A stretch of 64,000 bases of DNA, taken from positions 992,001-1,056,000 of the forward strand of contig JAHLMK010000005.1 of the NCBI GenBank assembly GCA_019915135.1. Direction: 5' to 3'. The stretch is from Strobilurus pachycystidiatus. Lineage: Eukaryota > Basidiomycota > Agaricomycetes > Agaricales > Physalacriaceae. Shown in pieces: positions 55,942 through 64,000 of the stretch (positions are counted from its first letter, which is position 1; every line of letters starts with the position of its first letter). The notes beneath the pieces were generated by a model that saw nothing but the letters and a program-made list of their open reading frames with translations, did no database searches and was not told the DNA's origin. The translations under genes and the position numbers were made by a program.

Positions 55942-58122
55942 TTAAAGAGAGTAATGCCAAGTCTTGTGATAGCACGCTAGAATTGGTGTTAACTGGCCGT
56001 ACCAATGACCCAGTGTCCTATGTATCTTACAATAATTTGTCTTGTCCTCAAATAGAGATATAATGACTGTCAATTTAGTGGGGATCAGTGGTCGTGTCCA
56101 AAAGAGCAGAGTTCCGACACAATGCAGAGCAACAGTCTTGGAGAGCTCAACAGCTTTAGCCCTCTCTGAGGGCCTCATGTCCATCCAGCAAAAAAGTGTG
56201 TCATCATCTAAATCATCTGTGCTGGGGATTGCCGCTTTGACTTTGATGGTCCTGACTTGTGCGCCTGTGCTTTTCTTCTGCTCGTTGAATTTTGACGAGA
56301 CTTTCACGCCTCTTGCTTTTTCCCTTTCGCCGGCTTGTGCGGCGATCTTTTTTCCAGGGCCAGCCTTGCTTTTGCCCGGTTTTGCTTCCTCTTTTTTGAC
56401 GCCTGCCTTTCTTTGAGCCTACCTTCTTTTCTGCTTGTTTCTTTGAGCCCGCCGTCTTCTCAGTCTGCTCTGCGTGAGATTCTGGCAGCGGAAGAGACTT
56501 TGACCCCAACAGTTGCTTTGCCATTTTCAATTGAGCGCAAATAGTCATGCGCCGTTTAAAAAAGAATAAAATCTTTTGCGTTTTTGACTGTTGTGCGACA
56601 TGTGGTTAATCTCTAGCACCAGGCGTGGCTGTGAACTGAAGTTCTTTGTCCGGAGCACTTGTGGGCTGGGGCCTGCCAGCAGCACTGCCATGATTGACTT
56701 GGGGTAGGGATCCAAAAGAGGAGTCCAACACGCCATCCGCAACCTAAGAAGTAGCAGGAGCGGTGTCACCTCCTTGCGCTGAAGACGCATTAACAGTTTG
56801 TTGTGGTGTAGCGGTGGTTGCAGATTAGGCCTGAATGTTTACAATGAGAGACTTGATCCAGTTATTGACGAGTGATGAGGAAAACTGGGTGGAAATTGCT
56901 CCTATCTCAGTCGCCAGTTGGTACAGTGCAAGAGGTACATACTACAGCCACTCTCTTGATGGCGACATTGTAAACAGTACGGAAACAGGCGTGGATGCCG
57001 ATGAAGTGAGCCCTCAGATACTGCTGCTGATAACACCTTATCTGTAAGGCAAGTGTTGGTGACACAGTTGTCTGAGTGATGGCAGAATGGATGAGATACA
57101 GTGGTGAGACTGCAAGGAACATAATTAGTTGCGAGAGGGCGTCATCCTTGGCTTTGAGGTTCGGGAAGAGGTTTGCGGACATGGAGGTTTTCAAACTGAA
57201 GGGTGTCAGCAATCTGCATTAACCGTAAGCTTGCTACAAATCTGAATACTACTTGCTTTTTATCAGGGAATTACGTCGGTGACTTAGTACAGCGGACAAC
57301 TTGACGAGGTGAATAAGCTCACCGCTATGTGACGTAGACCATCAGCAAAGCAGGTTAATCGCTGGAAGTATTTGGAAGCAATTTTCTGGTGATAAACAAG
57401 TTTGTATTCAGCTTTGATGGCCGCCCAACCGTCTCCTGCGACTGGAGAGTTGGTGCTTTTAAGGGTAGTAGCGTGGGTGCCAGCAAAAGTTTTGCTAAGT
57501 TTATTGAGTGTATTTGTAGTGCGAAGAAACAATGTGAGCGTCTGCGGCAAGTTGCTCATTTATTAGAGTAAGTTCAACACCTTTAAAGACAAGGTTTAGA
57601 GAAGAGATGTTGCGTCACTGTTGAGTAGGATGATTTTGGTGAAGTTACCGAAAAGATGGGTCTCTGTGAAATTGAGAATATGAAGGCTCGTTACGAAGTG
57701 CCGCGACACATTGTAGAAAGCGTCTTTTTTCTGAGAACCGAGTGCGTCAATTGTCATTGAGTTGCTGAGCCCTGTGAATATTAGAAAGCTTGCAGCCTGG
57801 GAAGTCACAACGTTGCAACACATCTTCAAAAAACATGTTAACATAACACTAAGCAGAGCAACTTGACGGCACACCTTGCAAAACTCAAGATCTGTCTTAT
57901 CGCATTTCTCAAGAGGTTTGTTTGTGGATGACCCTAGGCTAGAGCTAGAACTGTTTGTGAAGAAGGACCAAAACTTGGATCGGTATAAAGTTTGAAAGGC
58001 AAAAGCATCCATTCCATGTATGTTGACAACAGGAGCAATACTCTCGTTGACGAGCAGGAATGATTTGAAAAGGCCGAGCATTGATAAACAACAGCAGGTA
58101 AGCCGTGAGGTTTATGTGGCAA
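55942..58122 (-). pseudogene. Unrecognised multi-exon gene relic
   Basis: Minus-strand frames at 57,596-58,081 (161 codons), 57,284-57,559, 56,907-57,212, 56,213-56,790 and 55,942-56,307 follow one another with intron-sized gaps. The first is Phe/Ser/Leu-rich, the fourth very basic (Lys/Arg runs near 56,330-56,450), the last acidic (DDLDDDTLFCWMDM). The order suggests one gene of about 600-700 residues, but I could not fix all splice sites and recognise no domain. Dead or live cannot be decided. Confidence 0.35.
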
Positions 58123-58439
58123 AATGAGACAAGACGCAAACGTGACGGGAATATGATGTGATTGTGCTTAATGCATGGAAATGTTAGAACTTAAATAGTA
58201 GCCACTGCCTCAAAAGACTATACTTCTGCCACAGTTGTACACTTTAATAAATATAATGCTGACTTTTTAGAACATATTTTTCCAGACTATATTTCATCAC
58301 ATTCAAATTTCCAAAAGCTCACAAAGACCAAGAATCTTGACGATACCTTCAAGTATGTTTTTTTGTATTATCTACTTTGTTTCACTGTTTCTGAACTTAT
58401 TTGTATAATTTTTTGAAGTAAATTTATAACAATTACTAC

Positions 58440-58900
58440 TGACCATATATATTGATATTTTTTTATTGATGATTAAGTACATTATGATCGATATCCAAAC
58501 CACGAATATATGCACCTCAAACCCAAATATTTGTATTCGGATGAATATCTGACATTGCATCTGAGATAATTGTTCAACATTCGAATATTTGTGAATATTC
58601 ATCTGAATATATTTGAATATATCTGAATATCCATGAGTGTTGACATAATATTGCATCAAGAGCAGCCTGAAACTGTGTGTAAATGTCAATTAGAGTCACA
58701 TAACTAACACAGAATACTCATATACTACAGCACATATTATCATGTCTCGAATGTCTGCTCAAGAAGTAAACATCCGACATTCAAAAGGTATCCGACATCC
58801 GAGAGGTATTCGACATTCAACATCCAAATATCTTCGAATATCAAATACAAATATAATTGAAATATTTAAAAATATCTGACATTCGTGCTCATGTCTATTA
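58440..58900. repeat. AT-rich repeat with GACATTC/GAATATC motifs
   Basis: Contains many CGACATTC, GAATATCT and ATATTTG motifs and an end-like TCATGTCTA near 58,895 which resembles the reversed TAGACATGA terminus of hAT family 1. It may be a worn relative; no target duplication was found. Confidence 0.35.
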
Positions 58901-59943
58901 TAATATAATATTGTATTCTCATTTATTGAGGCTTTGAAAGGCATCTTGTAATTATGTTACACTTTGACTATGATGAGCTTGTCTTACATAGCTGCATTGG
59001 CAATAACAGGAGTTTTATCAAGGTCTTGCAACTTCAAATAATTACACTACCCTTTAAATATATTCAATTTTGCTCAAATCTCTTTATCACGTGTTGCATT
59101 ATTACTGTAATTGCTGACTTTCTCAGTAACTCGCATGCCTTTGTCATTATTGATAACACACAATTTGTATGCATTCATGTCTGATTTTGACGATTATTTT
59201 AGTTACAGACTGATTTTACGCTTAGTTTCTTAATGAGGTTTTTTTCAGAGACCAAAGTGATGTTCTGACAATTTCTATGCAGATCTGAGAGAATATCTTC
59301 TCTTCATCCAATAGCAGTTCTGACTAAATATCAGAATTTCAGCTTGCATTTCAGAACCTTAATTAAAAGCGCAACCACATTAAGTCTTTGTTACAGAATG
59401 TTTACACAATTATTTACAGTATTATGCTTACAACCAATTTAAATTTGGATTGATCTTTTGCTTCATTTAGTCGTTATATAATCAATGATGTCTTATATAA
59501 ATTGGAACTTTTTTTTAACATGCCAGTACTAAACATCTGCAATGATGATCATCCATATGTGCGATTCAAAAACAATCTTGTCCAATATATGATACAGTTT
59601 AACAAAGAGACTCATTTTGAACAACTTTATTCTTTAATTTACTCTTTTGTCAAATTTCCTGTTCCTAGATATCTTAACATTTGACAACTAGAATATTACG
59701 AAACAAATTGTTCAATAACAGCAATAAGACAAAAGAACCAATTAATTTGTTAAAAGTTGTCTTATCATCACAAGAGTTTAAAAGTGAGACATAAAGAAAG
59801 GTTGAACAGAGGATCACCTGTTGTAAAAACTTACCATATTAGCTGTTGTATTGATGAATTATCGTTAGTTGCTGGTAGTACAGTTAATCTTACTATATTA
59901 TTTATTTGTGATGAGTCATTCATACAGACATACCATAATATAT
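58901..59943. other. AT-rich, no gene
   Basis: Only short frames and low-complexity stretches; nothing recognised. Confidence 0.4.
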
Positions 59944-60372
59944 TAGACATGACCACAAATACGGAGTAAAAATGAATATTTGTGAATATATTCATAATTT
60001 TATTCATAAATATGAATATGATGAATATATTATATTTGTGAATAAGAATAAGTTGACAAATATAAAATATGAACCTTCAAGCTCATATAATCCTCAATTC
60101 ATTCATGAGTATCTAATGATGATTTTTTAATCCTGATTGAATAATTTACAAGTCATTGAATAATTTTAACTATGATATTGAGTGACATTGAGTTAATTAT
60201 ACTCAAATATTTGTGAATATTCATAAATATAATTGCAATATTTGCAAAAAAGATTAAGTTGACAAATAAAATTAAAAGTATATTCATGAATAATAATTAT
60301 GACCCTTGGAGGAGGGATTATTTGTGTGCATGAATAAGAATATACTTGAATATATATTTATAGACATATATA
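59944..60372 (+). mobile_element. hAT-type MITE, family 1, copy 2 (429 bp)
   Basis: Same element as at 3,296: starts TAGACATGACCACAAATA and shares long inner stretches (for example TTTGTGAATAAGAATAAGTT and ATTCATGAATAA). The right end is worn (TAGACATATATA). Flanks TAATATAT (59,936-59,943) and TAATACAT (60,373-60,380) are an 8-bp duplication with one change. More diverged and probably older than copy 1. Confidence 0.85.
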
Positions 60373-60380
60373 TAATACAT

Positions 60381-61224
60381 CAATCTACCATAATTAGCTT
60401 AACTTATCATTGCTCGCTGCGACACAAAACATTTTTGTCTTATTCTCATTTTTTTTGTCCCCCTTATTATTATTTGTCTTTTCTCAATTCTTGTCATCAA
60501 TCTCCTTTACTTGATCTTTGCTGTTAAAGTTTATGTCAATGCTGGCTCATAACGCAATGAGAAAGGCAAATAAATCACGCTGTACACACATTTGCTGATG
60601 ATCGTAAGGAGTAATTTCTTCTATTAAAGCCGGCACCAAAGACGAGTTTTCAGCCAATAGTCTTCTTTTCCACCATACCACCTTTGTCTTCATTGTTACT
60701 GTCACTCATTGCATATTTTTCTTTAAGCTTAGAATCTCCTCATTTCAGCATGTAGAGCGAGTATGGCTCTTCAACCATTTGAGGTGCACGTCTGTACTAG
60801 GATGTCATTCTAAAATTATAGAAAATTGAAATGACAAATATACTTACTTTCCAACGTATCATCATCTTAGTTTGTCAGTGACTCATTAATTCAAATCTAA
60901 AAGAGTTTGTCTAAATTAGAGTCAATGGCAAATAAAATGTTGATATTAAATGAGATGCCCAACACGTTTGTTGCGCAGCAAGCATAATGCTGACTGTCAC
61001 ATTTTTTTAGGGTCTAGCCTTTTGAGAGCCTTACAACATCAACAATAATACTTCTCCATGGCAAATTAACAGCAACTGACAGTATTATTAATGATTATTT
61101 GAGCGTACGTAGCGGCTTTTTGGCTGTTGCCTTAGCCTTTATGTCTGCGCATTAATTGGCAAACTTTGTATTTTTCTTCACGTATCATTCATAAAACATT
61201 ATGATATTGAGCAATGTAAAGCTC
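60381..61224. other. AT-rich, no gene
   Basis: No open frame of note, no shared repeat noticed. Confidence 0.4.
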
Positions 61225-61664
61225 TAGAGATCTTCACGAGTCATTAAAAGTAGAGGATATCCTTGATCCGAATCTTAACTTTGATCCGAAGTTTAAATCA
61301 TTAACATGTCAATGACCTGAACTTAAGGATTATTGTAAGGATCAAGGTTTATTCACTGAAAATAAAAATCATTGAAAAATCATTGTTGAATCATTAATTT
61401 TATGCAAATACAAGTACAGAAAAGCTTCTACAGTACTTAAATAATTTTCAATGGTACATATTGATGATTATGCATGCATATTCTATCAGACATCAGACAT
61501 CTATTATTCAAACATAGAAGGATCATTCAATAATCCTTGATTCGAACTGCTCAATGATTCGAACTTAAGGATTATTTAAAAGATCAAGGTTTATTTAATT
61601 TTGAAAAGAATATCCTCTCTGAGAATCAAGGTTCAGATTATTGAATAACTCGTGAGGATCTCTA
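61225..61664 (-). mobile_element. hAT-type MITE, family 2, copy 2 (440 bp, perfect 8-bp TSD)
   Basis: Reverse-orientation copy of the element at 21,943. Ends TAGAGATCTTCACGAGT and ACTCGTGAGGATCTCTA, flanked by TAAAGCTC at 61,217-61,224 and 61,665-61,672. This copy fixes the ends of the family. Confidence 0.93.
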
Positions 61665-61938
61665 TAAAGCTCAATCTTTTTTCTAAAGAGGTCATAAGGA
61701 CATGCGGCTGAACGAATTAATGGGGGAAAATCTGACGGCAGCTATAGTTTCTCATCCTTGACGTTCACATTGATGTTACGTACAACAGTGACATGAAAGA
61801 GTTTGACTCACGCTTCAGGCATATAAACTTCCTGAATAGAACAAAAATATCAAATGTGTTTGTTTGACAAAATATGTTTCTTAAATTTTTTTGTATTTTG
61901 TTTGCTTGATTCAAAATAAGCGTATCCTTGCCATCACT

Positions 61939-62206
61939 GCATGAAACATACTATATTTACGCTGAAAATATGGTGAAAAAATGTAAAATTTCTTTAGTAT
62001 TTTTTTATTTTGAAAATAATAAAATTATTATATAATTGAGTGAAAATATGATGAATACATTTAATTATAGCAAGATATAGCATATATTTACTATATTTTC
62101 ATGTATTTTTATTACAATATTTTTATCATTTTTAAGGTGAAAATATATGAAAGAAATTTTACATCTTTTCACCATATTTCAGGCATAAATATGATATATT
62201 TCATGC
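61939..62206. mobile_element. Foldback (long inverted repeat) element, 268 bp
   Basis: The left arm, from GCATGAAACATACTATATTT through AATATGGTGAAAA and ATGTAAAATTTCTTT, returns as the reverse complement on the right side (GAAAGAAATTTTACAT, TTTTCACCATATTTC, ending TTTCATGC). The arms span at least 60 bases with few mismatches and the middle is also AT-rich and partly self-complementary. No clear target duplication; type unknown. Confidence 0.8.
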
Positions 62207-62889
62207 ATATTCATCTTGAAACGAAGCTTTTGTCTGCACAGCTGAAATAAAAAGCAATTGCTGAAGAATAAAATGTCAACCTTACTAAATATTCTTTATA
62301 ATTAGCGCTATTATGAAGCAATTGACAAGACTTGTATGAGTTGGAGTCATATCATAAAGATTGTCAATTCCCTCAACTTTTGCGCGACGGTCTTTTTTTA
62401 AAAATATATGGCAAATTTGACTCTTCGTTTCATTTGAGAAATAATTAAAACAATTAGAATTTTATTTAAGTACAGAACTAGTTAAAAAAACTTATACTTA
62501 ACGTTAAAAATATAAGAATTTAACTTAGATCAATTTATTTCCCACTCCTCAACTTGCGTCCTTCATTGCACGACACAACGTTATTCTTGGCATTGATTGA
62601 CTCAACGAACACAACCTGGAAATAGACTAAGCTGGTATCCAGATAGATTTTACTTGTTGTTCTAACTGCTGCATTCTCAAAAACTCTCTGGTAACTGACG
62701 TACGTGCTCACGCTAAACATATTCCCATCCCTACTAAACGTTTTTCTCATGATCCTCGTCTTTGTCACTGAGACTACTAAGTTTAATGAAAAGATTGCGA
62801 AGGCAACCTTCGGCCTGTTTCAGTTCAGTATACAGTCAAACAACGTCAAAATATTCAACCCCGCCTTTACAATTAAATTCAAATTCCTG
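62207..62889. other. AT-rich, unclear coding pieces
   Basis: Short frames only. The part from about 62,700 may belong to the same retroelement fragment that becomes readable at 62,890. Confidence 0.3.
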
Positions 62890-63281
62890 TTGTCTTGTTT
62901 ACTGAGGACGATGAAAAAGAAGTGGAGGTTCCAAGAAAATGGGAAGAGCAGATGTACACTCAAGTGTTTCGAGATGACAATTTCTGCCCGGTACGAGATC
63001 CACAAACTCCTGATGGTCCCTCTATTCAAATATGTGCTGGATTTAACAAGGCGCAGGAACTTGCTGAAGTTAGTCAAATATACAAGGACACCCGTCCTCT
63101 TGACGAGCGTATTTCTTCTCAATATCATGCCTATCTCACTGTCTTTGACAAGCACACATTAGACCGGTTTCCTCAATACAGCCCCTGGGATTATGCCATT
63201 AATCTTAAACCCGGTGTCATGACTGGGTTGCGGACCCGTCACAAGATGGCGCACAAACTACAGGTTGGGTACGCCACATAA
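62890..63281 (+). pseudogene. Ty3/gypsy pol fragment just upstream of the reverse transcriptase
   Basis: The frame 62,895-63,281 contains YHAYLTVFDKHTLDRFPQYS followed by PWDYAINLKPGVM, which matches the linker and entry of the reverse-transcriptase domain in agaricomycete Ty3/gypsy pol proteins. The rest of pol is missing: the frame ends at 63,281 and what follows is unrelated. A broken piece of an old insertion. Confidence 0.65.
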
Positions 63282-64000
63282 GAAAGGACTCATTCTGAAC
63301 GACATGTTGCGTCATCACGGGAATTGCCGATGAGACTCAATCAGATCGCTAAGCATTCCGCTGCGTCCAAAAACGACTAGGCTGACGTCGCATTCACCGG
63401 CTGTCTTTCCCTACCCTCGTTACTCCATATAATGACGCTGATATGCATTGTAAAATCCTAGTGTCAGAACTAAGGAATTTTGCGATTCCTATAAGAGTTT
63501 ATACCCAGGACTTCCAGTCACAACACAACAACCACAGAGACACAAAGAGCAATTACCTTAACGCAAGCAAATCTCCAGGACTAAGGAAAACACCATATGC
63601 GCCTTAGGACACAATATGATCGATCGATCGTATTCCTTAACTCCAAATATCTCTATTCAAACGTTGTACTCTTAAAACTAGAAGTTCATTCAATTGTGTC
63701 GGTTGCACAACGACAAGTGTCTACCAGAAATAGCATTACAGAAAGTACCAAGACAGGAGATACTCTACCAAGAAAGGCTCAAGGAGTTTACTCGCGTTAA
63801 GTCAGAACTCATGCGACCAAAAATAGCTCACAGAGAAGATCTCTCTTCCGGGTCATGACACCTTTGAAATAGTGATCTCCGCTCCTACGCCCTGTACCAA
63901 AAAAAAGAACGGACTTCGATCTGTTGCCGCTGATCACTAAAGATAACCTGGCTAAAGAGTCCGATCACGGATTTTGTACCTTGCATGGACTCTCATATTG
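63282..64000. other. No gene recognised, possible LTR remains
   Basis: Sequence after the gypsy fragment without a readable domain. A short frame at 63,597-63,800 is probably chance. Confidence 0.35.

Overview
The window looks like repeat-rich chromosomal DNA of a filamentous basidiomycete, most likely an agaricomycete. Reasons: spliced genes with many short introns (about 43-60 bp, GTRNGT...YAG), a DIRS-type retrotransposon, two broken copies of an agaricomycete integrase-core gene, Tnp2-type (CACTA/CMC) transposase, chromodomain and Spt5-like genes, and many small hAT-type elements. I see no rRNA, no convincing tRNA, no CRISPR and no bacterial-type operon. No species is claimed.

Left part (1-13.5 kb): decayed genes and nested insertions. 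An unrecognised gene at 2.7-4.3 kb is split by a 463-bp hAT MITE. A larger degraded gene at 4.8-9.8 kb is split by a 1,156-bp non-autonomous hAT and by an 814-bp solo LTR. Two broken integrase genes lie in opposite orientation at 9.9-10.8 and 12.2-13.5 kb. Middle-left (13.5-27.7 kb): a full-length but dead DIRS-type retrotransposon (gag-like ORF, RT-RNase H, tyrosine recombinase) sits in the second integrase gene and itself carries a 232-bp MITE. Three 1.2-kb non-autonomous relatives follow, one of them inverted.

Centre (28,328-52,442): this is the main discovery. A 24.1-kb block is bounded by 68-bp terminal inverted repeats (67/68 identical) and an apparent 3-bp target duplication (TTA). Inside are a CMC/Tnp2 transposase gene, two chromodomain-type genes, three members of an unrecognised paralogous gene family, an intact Spt5-like (KOW) gene of 1,084 codons, an RNase H1-N/viroplasmin-like fragment and two small spliced genes, one next to each end. 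Several genes share a non-coding 5' module (a GCAGGGAGAGTCCAGGTC box plus a TTAAATCCG/CGGATTTAA hairpin). Its genes are mostly open while the flanks are heavily decayed. I read it as a giant cargo-carrying CMC DNA transposon with a coordinated set of transcription- and chromatin-related genes. Its transposase copy has one in-frame TGA.

Right part (52.5-64 kb): AT-rich relics. These include a 458-bp TRIM (identical 128-bp LTRs, 5-bp TSD), an unrecognised minus-strand gene relic, second copies of both hAT MITE families, a 268-bp foldback element and a Ty3/gypsy pol fragment. In every broken mobile-element gene that I could align to a familiar family, most in-frame stops are TGA where CGA (Arg) is expected, a mark of C-to-T decay. 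Intron positions and exon joins were worked out by eye from frame and splice consensus; all family names rest on recalled motifs, not on searches.
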